Positions 14,762 to 23,092 of a DNA stretch of 64,000 nucleotides are shown in pieces. The DNA is from a virus. Positions within the stretch are counted from its first letter, which is position 1. Every line of letters starts with the position of its first letter. The stretch covers positions 1-64,000 of IMG/VR virus record IMGVR_UViG_3300017598_001140; one strand, written 5' to 3'. The notes beneath the pieces were generated by a model that had not been told where the DNA came from, ran no database searches, and saw only the letters and a list, made by a program, of their open reading frames with translations. A program made the position numbers and the translations under genes.

Positions 14762-16576
14762 ATGAACGAAATGACAAGAAGAGCGGTGGCCGTAGTGAAT
14801 ACCGGAGATAAAAAAACAGGCAGTGCGCTTCGAGAAATTCACGCAAAAATTATAGAAGTTAGTAAGCGCGCTGAAGACGTGCCAAGCGGCGAAGGAAAGT
14901 CGCACAGCTTGCCGGAAGATCCGTTCACAGAGTTAACAAAAAGCGGGATGGTTTTGCAGCCTCCGTTTGATCTGTTAACGCTGTCGATGCTTCCCGAAAA
15001 TAACACGGAAATGACGCAGTGTATCGATGCTATGGTGACGAACATCAGCGGCTTTGGTCACAGGTACGTTCCGAGGTTGAAAAAAGAAAGCATGGAGGGA
15101 TTGCAGGGGAGCATGAAGGCCAGTGTGAATTTGGAAAAAGTTAGGCTTGAAAATTTTTTCATGTATTGCACTCGCGAATCGTTCACGCGGTTTCGGTCAA
15201 AACAAGATCGAGATTTGGAAGCGACTGGAAACTGTTTTTTGGAGGTGGTGAGGGGTGCGAAGGGCAACATTCAAGGGTTTACTCACTTGCCAAGCTACCA
15301 AATGAGGCTCGCAAAAGTGGAAGACGAGCAGAATTATGTCGATAGGAAAATACTTGAGCTTCAAGAGGATTGGAGCATCGAGGTAAAGACGGTAAAAGAG
15401 TGGCGTAGATTTAGAAAATTTGTGCAGTCAAGAAGGTCAAGGGGTCGCGCTGTCGAGTCTGTGACGGGCAGCGAAAAAGTTCGGTGGTTCAAGCAGTTTG
15501 GTGATCCGAAAAATTACCGCAACGACACAGGGGAAGAGGCGGAGGAAGGTACGCCGGTCGACAAGCTTGCCAACGAAGTGATTCATAGGCGGATTTATTC
15601 TGGCCGTTCACCGTATGGCTTACCGCGTTACATTGGAAATTTGCTTTCGATTTTTGGTGATAGGGCGGCGGAAGAAATTAATTTCATAACTTTTAAAAAC
15701 AACAATATTCCTTCAATGGTGATAACCGTCAGCAACGGGCAATTGACCGATCCGACCATCGACCGCATAAAGGAGTTTGTAGAATCTCAAATTCAGGGCT
15801 CTGATAACTACAGCAAATTTTTGATATTGGAAGCCGAGGGAGTTGAAGAGGGCGAAGACGGTTCGCAAGTGAAAGTTGAAGTGAAGCCATTGGTGTCGGA
15901 GCAGCACAAAGACGCATTGTTTCAACAGTACTCAAAAAACAATCAGGACAAGATACGGCGCCTGTGGAGGTTGCCGCCGATTTTCGTGGGTCGTTCAGAC
16001 GACTATACCAGGGCTACAGCGGAGAGCAGTAGGCGATTGGCGGACGAGCAAATTTTTTCTCCTGAAAGAGATGAGTTTGACGCATTGATGAACAGGGTAA
16101 TTTTTCCGGAGATGGGAATTCTTTACCACAAGTTCAAGTCGAATAGCCCTAACACAACAGACAACACGCAATTGGTGAAAATTTTGGCGAGCGCTGAGAA
16201 GACAGGCGGCATGAACCCGAAGATTGGCCGCATGATTTTGGAAGATGTCTTGAACGCCGAGTTACCGGGGTTTCCGGATGATTTCGATCCGGATGTACCG
16301 TTCAGTTTGACGATGGCCGAAGCTGTGAAAAACGAGGCAGACCCAACGGAGCCGGGGCAACAGGTCACGGCATTGAAAAATTTTGGCACTGCGTTTGGTA
16401 TTGGAGAGGACGAAGAGGAATTAGTTGAAGCGGAGTGCACGGAGTGCGGCAACGAGGAGTTTGTTTTGAAGTCGGACAGCACTGGAGATCCTGTTGTCGA
16501 CCATTTGGTTGCATTGAAAAAGAACGTTGAAAAAAAGTGGAGAACGGCCGTGCTTGAGAACAGCGAAGAAGACTAA
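14762..16576 (+). CDS. Portal protein (PBSX/SPP1-type)
   Basis: A 604-residue protein after an AAGGAG site, directly following TerL. Portal-type features are visible: LLTLSMLPENNTEMTQCIDAMVTNI near the N-terminus, ATGNCFLEVVR, a VIHRRIYSGRSPYGLPRY segment and KIRRLWRLPPIFVGRSDDYTRATAESSRRLADEQIF near the C-terminal third, as in PBSX XkdE-like portals. It forms the dodecameric ring for DNA passage. Near the end it adds CTECGNEEF, half of a zinc ribbon, then a helical tail. Confidence 0.9.
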   Translation: MNEMTRRAVAVVNTGDKKTGSALREIHAKIIEVSKRAEDVPSGEGKSHSLPEDPFTELTKSGMVLQPPFDLLTLSMLPENNTEMTQCIDAMVTNISGFGHRYVPRLKKESMEGLQGSMKASVNLEKVRLENFFMYCTRESFTRFRSKQDRDLEATGNCFLEVVRGAKGNIQGFTHLPSYQMRLAKVEDEQNYVDRKILELQEDWSIEVKTVKEWRRFRKFVQSRRSRGRAVESVTGSEKVRWFKQFGDPKNYRNDTGEEAEEGTPVDKLANEVIHRRIYSGRSPYGLPRYIGNLLSIFGDRAAEEINFITFKNNNIPSMVITVSNGQLTDPTIDRIKEFVESQIQGSDNYSKFLILEAEGVEEGEDGSQVKVEVKPLVSEQHKDALFQQYSKNNQDKIRRLWRLPPIFVGRSDDYTRATAESSRRLADEQIFSPERDEFDALMNRVIFPEMGILYHKFKSNSPNTTDNTQLVKILASAEKTGGMNPKIGRMILEDVLNAELPGFPDDFDPDVPFSLTMAEAVKNEADPTEPGQQVTALKNFGTAFGIGEDEEELVEAECTECGNEEFVLKSDSTGDPVVDHLVALKKNVEKKWRTAVLENSEED

Positions 16577-16578
16577 AA

Positions 16579-18663
16579 ATGTGCTTAGACACCATTCATC
16601 TTGGCAGGGTCGCGGCTGACGCTCTATTGGCCAAGGCTCTAATGATTTCCGAAGTCGCCCAGATGTCTCGCGCCGAAGTTCGCATGCGAGAGTTTTTGAT
16701 TGGCTCTTGGAACAAGCGAAAAGCCAAGGCCGAAAAACGCGCTGTTGAATTGGCGGAGAAGCTAAAAAGTCCAAGCGAAATAACAAAAGAGATCGATAAA
16801 ATAATGGAGGGGTGGGCTGGCGAAGCTTCAGTGGTGGTTGAAGACGAGATGGATTTGATTTTTCGTCTTGGATTGAACATTGGTTACAAAAAAGCAACGC
16901 GGCAAACGAAAGCTGATTTGAATTATGTTTTGCCGAAAACAAACGACGTTGATGTGGAGAAAGCGGGTAAGAAAAAAGTTGCTGAGATTTTACCAAGCTT
17001 CACAATCGCGGACGAAAGAGCTATTGATGCTCTAAAAAAACACCAAGTGTTTTGGATTGGTGAGCATTACAAAAAAAACGTTTCAAAAACAATAGGGAAA
17101 AGAGTCAAGCAAACGATGCTCGAAGCTGGCGAGAGTCCGCTTAAAGCCGGAAAGCTTATGCGCGTGAAGGTTAGAGATGCGCTTACTCACGTAAAGGTTC
17201 CCGGCGGTTTTAATGGAACTAATTTGCAATATTTTGAAGGCGTGAGCGCGAACGCTGCGACAGTTGCAAGGGTCAACGGCCAGTTGAGATCCTTTGCTTC
17301 TATTGGAATTAGAAGCTATAGGATTTCTGCCGTTAATGACAGGAGAACTTGTGACCGCTGTTCGCATATGGACGGGAAGGTTTTTCAAACGTCGCAAGGG
17401 CTTTCGCAAATGAGTTCTGTATTGGATGCGAAAACGCCAAACGCGGTGAAAGCCGCGCATCCGTGGCCCAACTCTAAAGAGCTGAAAGCTATCTCCTCAA
17501 AGGCCGGGCCGCAATCAGGTAAAGCAGGCGTTGCAGATGCAAAGGCGTTGTCGTCTGCCGGATTGGCCATGCCGCCGTATCATTTTAAGTGTCGGTGCAC
17601 TGTCGATATATCGGACGATATTAGGTCGTACGATCAGCTTTTGCCGATGTCGGTTCCTGCGCCTAAGAAACCTCCGTCAGCGGCGTTCAAACCGAAGCCG
17701 AAACCGAAGCCGAAAAAGAAGCCATTGGTGCCAGAAAAAATAAGTGCTTCGGAGCTTGCAAAAGAGAAGCAGAGAATCAGCGATTTAGAAAGCGCGAAGT
17801 ATGTTGAAAGCCATGCTTTGGGCGTGGGAGTGAATGACGCTCACCTTGTGACTTTTAAAGCAAAAACAGGAGAAGAAATAAAAGGCATTTACAAGTCGGC
17901 TGCTTCTGAATACGAAAATATCAGGCCCGGATTGAAAACGGGTACTTATTACAAGCGCGAGGTGGCTTTGTACGAATTGGATAAAGCGCTAGGAGGAGCG
18001 AAGGTTGTTCCGCCAACGGTCGTTCGAGATATAAAAAAATTAGGAGGGAAAGGCAGTCTTCAATTTTTTGAAAAAGATGCCAAAATGATAGACCATTTTG
18101 GAGAAGATGACGTGGCTGCTTTTCTTAAAGCGAAAGGCGCAGCAGATCCGACTTTGAGAAAAACTTTTTTGCTCGATATTATCAGTGGCAATGACGACAG
18201 GCATAGCCAGAACATAATGTTTAAAATGATAAAGGGCGGTAAAGGAACAAAGCGGATTGGAAAAGCGGTTGCGATTGATAATGGTTTGACGTTTCCGAGA
18301 GGTCATCCGATTCGCTTTATGTTTCCGGGCGATGTGTATGTTTCGACCGGAGATTACACAACTAAATTATTGGCATTGGATAAAATCAGCCACGCACAAG
18401 TGAAGAAATTGGACTTGAAAAAAGTGGCTGCGATGCTGAAGAAAAACGGGGTTGAACGTCATCCGATTAAGCAAGCTCTTGTACGCATAAGGGCTTTGCA
18501 AAAAGATCCAAAAGCAATCGCCAATATAAAAACGCAATACCACTTAGAACCCGATCAAAAAGTGGAGATGTTTTTTGAAAAGAGTGTCGATACTCCGTAC
18601 CGGCTTGTTGGGAATAAAGACCATGATAAAATTTTGAAAATTGTAGCGGAAATTTTTGATTAA
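16579..18663 (+). CDS. MuF-type head protein fused to a C-terminal kinase-like domain
   Basis: A 694-residue protein just after the portal. Residues 1-345 are a MuF/SPP1-gp7-type head morphogenesis domain: RRTCDRCSHMDGKVF (C258, C261) and PPYHFKCRCTV (C338, C340) are its usual marks. A KPKPKPKPKKKP linker (about 370-381) leads to residues 400-694, which look like an atypical protein/lipid kinase (PI3/4-kinase, FAM20 or HipA-like fold): candidate lysine K439, E461, catalytic loop SGNDDRHSQN (D540, N545) and metal-binding AIDNG (D567). MuF proteins carry variable C-terminal effector domains in other phages. A packaged kinase injected with DNA is the attractive inference. No kinase activity is proven. 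Confidence 0.8.
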   Translation: MCLDTIHLGRVAADALLAKALMISEVAQMSRAEVRMREFLIGSWNKRKAKAEKRAVELAEKLKSPSEITKEIDKIMEGWAGEASVVVEDEMDLIFRLGLNIGYKKATRQTKADLNYVLPKTNDVDVEKAGKKKVAEILPSFTIADERAIDALKKHQVFWIGEHYKKNVSKTIGKRVKQTMLEAGESPLKAGKLMRVKVRDALTHVKVPGGFNGTNLQYFEGVSANAATVARVNGQLRSFASIGIRSYRISAVNDRRTCDRCSHMDGKVFQTSQGLSQMSSVLDAKTPNAVKAAHPWPNSKELKAISSKAGPQSGKAGVADAKALSSAGLAMPPYHFKCRCTVDISDDIRSYDQLLPMSVPAPKKPPSAAFKPKPKPKPKKKPLVPEKISASELAKEKQRISDLESAKYVESHALGVGVNDAHLVTFKAKTGEEIKGIYKSAASEYENIRPGLKTGTYYKREVALYELDKALGGAKVVPPTVVRDIKKLGGKGSLQFFEKDAKMIDHFGEDDVAAFLKAKGAADPTLRKTFLLDIISGNDDRHSQNIMFKMIKGGKGTKRIGKAVAIDNGLTFPRGHPIRFMFPGDVYVSTGDYTTKLLALDKISHAQVKKLDLKKVAAMLKKNGVERHPIKQALVRIRALQKDPKAIANIKTQYHLEPDQKVEMFFEKSVDTPYRLVGNKDHDKILKIVAEIFD

Positions 18664-18666
18664 AAA

Positions 18667-18694
18667 TCACCACGTCGGCTGCAAATCTAGTCAG
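18667..18694 (+). repeat. 28-nt leader repeat, copy 2 (after MuF-kinase gene)
   Basis: Matches 7129-7156 at 24 of 28 positions, without gaps. It begins 4 bases after the MuF-kinase stop and ends 7 bases before ATG 18702, overlapping the likely ribosome site of that gene (CAGG). Confidence 0.6.
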
Positions 18695-18701
18695 GTTTAA
18701 T

Positions 18702-18998
18702 ATGGACATAAAAATAGTAAAATACGATTCGGAAACCGAAGAGCTAAAATTGCTGGCGGTATTTCGTTTGCGGAAGAAAAAAGTCAAAGCAGAATGGTAC
18801 GGGAAAAGCGATTCCCTGAAGCACAACATAGAGAGGAACGGGGTGGCGACAGGCAACGGTCTTTTCTTCATGAAAGACGGAAAAGATTTCATGGACAATT
18901 TGCTTTTTGCGTACGCGCAAAGCAGTTTTGTATCTGCTGTTGAAATAAAAAAAGACCACAAGCCGAAATTGAAAACCAAATCCAAAAAAGACGATTGA
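18702..18998 (+). CDS. Small unknown protein following MuF-kinase
   Basis: A 98-residue protein beginning MDIKIVKYDSETEELKLLA and ending in a lysine-rich tail (KKDHKPKLKTKSKKDD). It has its own 28-nt leader element, unlike other genes of the head operon. No fold recognised. Because it directly follows an effector-like MuF fusion, a cognate partner or immunity role is possible, but that is only positional inference. Confidence 0.6.
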   Translation: MDIKIVKYDSETEELKLLAVFRLRKKKVKAEWYGKSDSLKHNIERNGVATGNGLFFMKDGKDFMDNLLFAYAQSSFVSAVEIKKDHKPKLKTKSKKDD

Positions 18999-19160
18999 CG
19001 AGGCTCGGCGCTCGTATGTGGCTTTCATTGGTTGCTATTTTCATAGCTTCTGAATTATCCTAGTATAAAAAAAATCCAGTATAACTTACGTTTTATTTTG
19101 CTTTTTTCACGTTTCGCGTTAGGCTTGCGTTGATACGGCATTGGAAGCGTGGAGATTATT
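18999..19160. other. Non-coding AT-rich gap
   Basis: About 160 bases between the 18702 gene and the protease gene, one of the longest gaps here. It holds two TATAA strings (TATAAA at 19064, TATAAC at 19080), of which the first has only a poor -35 (TTCATA, 18-base spacing), and a 5-bp inverted repeat ACGAG/CTCGT near 19000. A promoter for the capsid genes is possible but unproven. No tRNA or terminator was seen. Confidence 0.4.
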
Positions 19161-19583
19161 TTGGAAACAGAAATTTGTGGGCAAAAAGAAGAATTCAGTA
19201 TCTTTGTTCCCATAGCAAAAGCAAACAAAGAAGAGCACACCGTGACAGGCGTTGTGCTTCAACCAGAAGTAACAGACGCTCAGGGCGATATTATGTCGGC
19301 CAATGTCATCAAACAGGCCGCGCACGATTTTCTCTCAAAGTACAATAAAAAAACAGAGCTTGGCTTCATGCACAAAAGTTTTAAGCGGCGTTTCGAGCTG
19401 CTTGAATCTTACGTTGCGCCAATGGATTTTGTTTTGAAAAGTGCTGTCATAAAAGCGGGTTCATGGATTGTGACCGTCAGGGTAAAAGAGACGAAAGTTT
19501 GGAAGATGATCAAGGACGGAAACATAACGGGGTTTTCGATTGGTGGGAAAGCAAAAGTTGTCATGGTGGAAGCTAATGACTAA
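19161..19583 (+). CDS. Prohead protease, XkdF-like
   Basis: TTG 19161 is favoured because TGGAG (19150-19154) is 6 bases upstream; an in-frame GTG at 19149 is the alternative. The roughly 140-residue protein carries the PBSX XkdF (peptidase S78-like) pattern: TGVVLQPEVTDAQGDIMSANVIKQAAHDFL, then GFMHK, a VAPMDF segment, and GSWIVTVRVKETKVWKMIKDGNITGFSIGGKA. The histidine of GFMHK and a serine in GFSIGG are the likely catalytic parts. It would mature the prohead. The scaffold-like gene follows and overlaps. Confidence 0.75.
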   Translation: METEICGQKEEFSIFVPIAKANKEEHTVTGVVLQPEVTDAQGDIMSANVIKQAAHDFLSKYNKKTELGFMHKSFKRRFELLESYVAPMDFVLKSAVIKAGSWIVTVRVKETKVWKMIKDGNITGFSIGGKAKVVMVEAND

Positions 19584-20496
19584 TAAAACTAAAAGGCGTT
19601 TTGTGGCGCTTGCAGTCGACGAACTTTCGCTGGTGGATACGCCAGCTAACGAAAAAGAATTTGCCGTTGTCAAGCGGCTACAAACGGAGGAAGAAATGGC
19701 AATCGAAAAAGATACCAAAGTAGAGAAAGGCTCTGCCGAGGAAACCGACGAAAAAAGCATTGAGAAAAAAGCCGTTGGCGACGGTGTTGAGAAGGTAGAA
19801 ACAGAGGTTCCGGATACCAACGACGAAGCTGTCGAAAAAGCGATGGGGAAAGTCGTCGAAATGGTTGAAGGGATTGTCAAAAAATCCGAGAAAAAGAAGG
19901 AAGAAAAAGCCGAGGACGAGGACGAAGCCGAAGCCGAAGAAGAAGGCGGCGGAAAGAAGAAAGCGAAAGCGGAAAAGAAAGCGACTCCGCGAGAAGTTTT
20001 TGAAGAGCAGATGAAGAAAAACGGCGTGAAAGATGACGCGCTGAAAACTGCGCTTGAAGCCTTCGACGATTCGGCTGGCGTGGAGAAATCCGAAAAGCCC
20101 GAAGAAGAGGTTGAAAAGAGGAAGGACGACGAGGTTCTTGAGGCGCTTGAAGCTTCCATTGGAAAAGCCAAGAGATTCACGCCCGGCCGCATGGACACTT
20201 TGAAAAACGCCATTGGAACTTTGCAAAAACTTCTCGGCGAATTGACGCCTGCGGAAAAAGCAGTGGAAGAGGCCACAGAGGGAGCGCTTGAAGGCGGTTT
20301 AGGCTCGGCGGTTGCGAAGGCTCTCAAAGAATTCAACGTCAAACTCGACGGCGTGGTAGAGACTCAGAAAAATGTCGGCGAGAGAGTCAAGGAAATAGAA
20401 GAGGCGAGGAATCCGTCAGCGTCATTGGAAGAGGATGGCGAAACAGATACGGACGTGGTTGAAACAGAAAAAAGTCTTTGGAAGGGTGTTATCTAA
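19576..20496 (+). CDS. XkdF-like C-terminal half / scaffold protein
   Basis: ATG 19576 with GGTGGA upstream overlaps the protease stop; the frame from 19540 is longer but lacks a site. The 306-residue protein starts RRFVALAVDELSLVDTPANEKEFAVVKR, which in XkdF-type proteins continues the protease, followed by a long acidic/lysine-rich, coiled-coil region (EKKEEKAEDEDEAEAEEEGG) typical of capsid scaffolds. It probably assembles the prohead and is degraded by its upstream neighbour. Protease and scaffold here are separate genes rather than a fusion. Confidence 0.75.
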   Translation: MTNKTKRRFVALAVDELSLVDTPANEKEFAVVKRLQTEEEMAIEKDTKVEKGSAEETDEKSIEKKAVGDGVEKVETEVPDTNDEAVEKAMGKVVEMVEGIVKKSEKKKEEKAEDEDEAEAEEEGGGKKKAKAEKKATPREVFEEQMKKNGVKDDALKTALEAFDDSAGVEKSEKPEEEVEKRKDDEVLEALEASIGKAKRFTPGRMDTLKNAIGTLQKLLGELTPAEKAVEEATEGALEGGLGSAVAKALKEFNVKLDGVVETQKNVGERVKEIEEARNPSASLEEDGETDTDVVETEKSLWKGVI

Positions 20497-20521
20497 AAAA
20501 GGCCGCAAAAACAGGCCATAA

Positions 20522-20534
20522 GCCAAACGTTATA
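20522..20534 (+). repeat. GCCAAACGTTATA element, copy 2
   Basis: Identical 13-base string to 12418-12430, here ending 12 bases before the major capsid start and flowing into the AGGAGG ribosome site. Confidence 0.5.
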
Positions 20535-20546
20535 CAGGAGGAAGAA

Positions 20547-21749
20547 ATGGCTCAGATACCAAACGAAGAATTGGTCCAGAAAGCGGTCATCACAGCAGAT
20601 GCATTGGCCGCAAGTGGAAAGCTAAACACTGCGCAATCAGACAAGTTTATCGATTATGTAGTCGATGAAAGTGTTCTGAAAAACAACGCGCGAGTGGTTC
20701 GCTTCAGGAATGAAGATCTCGACATCGATAAAATCGGGATTGGAACCAGGGCAGCCGTGCCGAAATCCGAAGCAGTTGATCCGGGTGTGCGTCGCGGAGT
20801 CAACACTTCAAAGATCACGCTGACACCAAAAGAGATCATGGTGCCGTTCGAGATTGGTGACACTTTCCGCGAAGTCAATCTCGAAGGTGAGAGCGTGGAA
20901 GATCACATCATCCAGATGTTCGCCAAGCAGCTTTCAAACGACCTCGAAGATCTCTATATCAACGGCAACCTATTGGGGCCGGGCGTATTGGAGTCCGAGC
21001 TTCTCGACGGCGGTTCAAGCTCTCTGTATGTCAAGGATTCTTACTTGGCATTGCAGGACGGTTGGAACCAAGCGGCTGAGAGCGGAAACGTGGTTGATGC
21101 GGAAGGCGCGAACATTGGTCTGAGCGTTTTCAATAAAGGCTTGCTTGCAATGCCTACCAAGTTTCGCAGGAATCGCGGAGCGCTCCGGTTTTTCACAAGT
21201 CCCGACCTTGCACAGATGTACATGGAGAAGCTGAGCACTCGTGCAACAGGTGCCGGTGACGAGGCTGCGCGTGGTCGTGGTCTGATGCCTTTCGGCGTGC
21301 CAATCACAGAGGTTCCGCTTCTGCAATATCTGCCGCCGGTTACAGAGCATGTGGTTCTCGACGACGTGACTCCTGTTTCATTGCTCAACAAGAATGTTTC
21401 CAATGTCGTTGTGACTCCGATCACATTGGGTGGCGCGCCAACCGCTGCTTATCCAAACGGCGGATCGGGTGGTTATATTCTCGACGCAGCCAACGGAACG
21501 CTTCTGTCCTACGATAGTGGCTCCGGTCTTGACACCGAAACCGTGAAGGTCACGTACTCGGCGAGTCCGCAAATTCTTTTGACCCATATGAACAACTTCA
21601 TCATTGGGATTGGAAGAGACATCCGGATCGAAAAAGACAGAGACATCTTCAAGGGCGTGAATCAGTATGCGATCACGGCGAAAGTGTCTGTCAATTTTGA
21701 AGAAGACAGCGCGATTGTCAAAATTCGCAATGTCGGAACTGGCGTCTGA
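20547..21749 (+). CDS. Major capsid protein (HK97 fold)
   Basis: ATG 20547 follows an AGGAGGAAG site, so 23 residues of the longer frame are excluded. The 400-residue protein sits directly after protease and scaffold, the canonical order, and has features of HK97-type capsids: N-terminal arm, VVRFRNEDLDIDKIGIGTR, PFEIGDTFREVNLEGESVEDHIIQMFAKQLSNDLEDLYING (the spine helix), and a conserved end FIIGIGRDIRIEKDRDIFKG. A domain inserted near residues 275-340 (PVTEHVVLDDVTPVSLL to TVKVTYSASP) looks like an added β-domain. Confidence 0.9.
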   Translation: MAQIPNEELVQKAVITADALAASGKLNTAQSDKFIDYVVDESVLKNNARVVRFRNEDLDIDKIGIGTRAAVPKSEAVDPGVRRGVNTSKITLTPKEIMVPFEIGDTFREVNLEGESVEDHIIQMFAKQLSNDLEDLYINGNLLGPGVLESELLDGGSSSLYVKDSYLALQDGWNQAAESGNVVDAEGANIGLSVFNKGLLAMPTKFRRNRGALRFFTSPDLAQMYMEKLSTRATGAGDEAARGRGLMPFGVPITEVPLLQYLPPVTEHVVLDDVTPVSLLNKNVSNVVVTPITLGGAPTAAYPNGGSGGYILDAANGTLLSYDSGSGLDTETVKVTYSASPQILLTHMNNFIIGIGRDIRIEKDRDIFKGVNQYAITAKVSVNFEEDSAIVKIRNVGTGV

Positions 21750-21824
21750 TAAAAGCGTGTTGACCGGCTGATCGTGAGCATTGGCCGGTCGGTGTGCGCA
21801 GCCATTGCTTGGAGGTACTCAAAG

Positions 21825-22217
21825 ATGGCAAAAGCAGAAATAAAATTGATGAAGGGTCGGTCTTTGACCGTTCGAGGCAGGAAGCTACTTCCCGGCTACC
21901 CTCAAACAATAACAGACGCCGCAGATATTCAATATTTCAAAGGTGTGAGCACTGTTCAAGTTACTGTATTGGAAGACAGCCCAAAGAAAGTCAGTGCGCC
22001 TGCGCCAGAGATTGAAAAGAAAGCGTCTGTTGAACCCAAACAAGAACCTAAAAACATGGAACCCGCAAAAAAGAGATTCAGTGAAGGGACGTTGAAAGAC
22101 ATGAACAAAACTGATTTGATTTCTGTGGCGACCGGAATGGGTCTTTACGTGGATAAAAGTGATAAGAAAAAAGTAATTATCACGGAGATCCTAGAGGCTC
22201 AGGACGCGGAGGAATGA
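21825..22217 (+). CDS. Head-region protein with Rho-N/LEM-like C-terminus
   Basis: ATG 21825, 9 bases after GGAGG (21811-21815), gives 130 residues. The C-terminal segment LKDMNKTDLISVATGMGLYVDKSDKKKVIITEILEAQ reads as a small Rho-N / HeH-type helix-extension-helix, a motif common at the ends of phage head-associated proteins. The N-terminal half is a short β-domain (LMKGRSLTVRGRKLLPGYPQTI), with a Pro/Lys-rich linker between. It is probably a minor head or head-tail protein by position. Confidence 0.6.
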   Translation: MAKAEIKLMKGRSLTVRGRKLLPGYPQTITDAADIQYFKGVSTVQVTVLEDSPKKVSAPAPEIEKKASVEPKQEPKNMEPAKKRFSEGTLKDMNKTDLISVATGMGLYVDKSDKKKVIITEILEAQDAEE

Positions 22218-22218
22218 C

Positions 22219-22584
22219 ATGCCGATAGTTCAGATGCCAAGAGGTGTGTCGCCTGTTCAAGTTGAGTTTGTTTTCAAGGGTAAAGACGCTGCCAAAGAAG
22301 AAGCTTCTTTCGAGCGCTCCGTGAAAGGAGCGATACATTTTAGGCCCGGTTGCACAAAGGTAATCACAAACGACGAGCTTGCTTATATCGAGAAGAATAA
22401 GAAAAAGCTTGCTGTTAAATTGCATGTAGTGCCGGGGACAAAAAATGTGTCGGTTAAAAAGGCCGAAAAAAAGGTCGAAGAAAAACCGGAAAAAGAAGAG
22501 CGGGAAACAGCGCGATCCGAGAAGCCAACAACAGGCGACAAAGGCGATAGGAATAAGAAGGGTAAGAAGTCGTCAGGCGGATAA
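22219..22584 (+). CDS. Hypothetical head-region protein
   Basis: A 121-residue protein starting two bases after the upstream stop, with GGAGG-like GCGGAGG before it. The first 75 residues (PVQVEFVFKGKDAAKEEASFERSVKGAIHFRPGCTKVITNDELAYIEKN) look folded; the rest is a lysine- and glutamate-rich tail ending in GKKSSGG. No family recognised. Co-expressed with capsid genes. Confidence 0.6.
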   Translation: MPIVQMPRGVSPVQVEFVFKGKDAAKEEASFERSVKGAIHFRPGCTKVITNDELAYIEKNKKKLAVKLHVVPGTKNVSVKKAEKKVEEKPEKEERETARSEKPTTGDKGDRNKKGKKSSGG

Positions 22585-22636
22585 AACGCATGGCAGATAA
22601 ATCCTTGCTAGGCTCTTAGCTCTATGAGGTAACGCC

Positions 22637-23092
22637 ATGATTAAACTTCACACCAACGACGGTCAAACAAATCGAATTGACCTCGGAGACGAACAGCAAG
22701 CTAGAGAATGGTTGAAACGCTTGAAAGATGCAGCTTTCCAGAAGACGATCACAGGTGTCTCTGTGCTGCAAAAATGCGGTGGCCATTTTCGTTGTCCGGC
22801 TTGTAGTCGATCATCAAAATTAATTTGCTCGCATTGCGGCTCTTCGGCTAACCAAGTGGAGTGCGGAACGGGCGTTCAATTTTCGCTGTCCAGACCTATT
22901 GGAATGGATGGTGTTTTCTATCTTGTCGAGAATATCGAGCCGGATAAAAAAACCAAAACAAAAGGCGGAGAAAAAGTTACTTGTTTTGCTGGCGAAAACA
23001 GGTTGACTTTAATGGTTCATCGGTGTCAATCGGCTGCGAAAATTTCTTTGTCGAAAACAGGGAAGCAAAGGTTTAATCCCAACGAGGTTTAA
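22637..23092 (+). CDS. Zinc-ribbon protein, head region
   Basis: A 151-residue protein after TGAGGTAACGCC. Cysteines at CPAC and CSHC, about 15 residues apart, form a zinc-ribbon pair. An N-terminal QAREWLKRL segment resembles, weakly, the LRDWL peptide of other genes here but the flanks differ. The C-terminal half is β-rich (RLTLMVHRCQSAAKISLSK). Function unknown. Confidence 0.6.
   Translation: MIKLHTNDGQTNRIDLGDEQQAREWLKRLKDAAFQKTITGVSVLQKCGGHFRCPACSRSSKLICSHCGSSANQVECGTGVQFSLSRPIGMDGVFYLVENIEPDKKTKTKGGEKVTCFAGENRLTLMVHRCQSAAKISLSKTGKQRFNPNEV

Noticed and set aside
13771-14763. Minus-strand open frame of 330 residues opposite terL
   Set aside because: Antisense to clear terminase motifs; composition typical of a shadow frame.
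19461-20342. Long open frame on the minus strand (293 residues) opposite protease/scaffold
   Set aside because: Serine/phenylalanine-rich shadow of the Glu/Lys-rich scaffold frame, without ribosome site; all supported genes are on the plus strand.
22637-23092. QAREWLKRL as a fifth copy of the LRDWL peptide
   Set aside because: Flanking residues differ (no F-x-S-x-E pattern), so the match is within chance; the same applies to ELNDWFNKH at the end of the 63055 gene.
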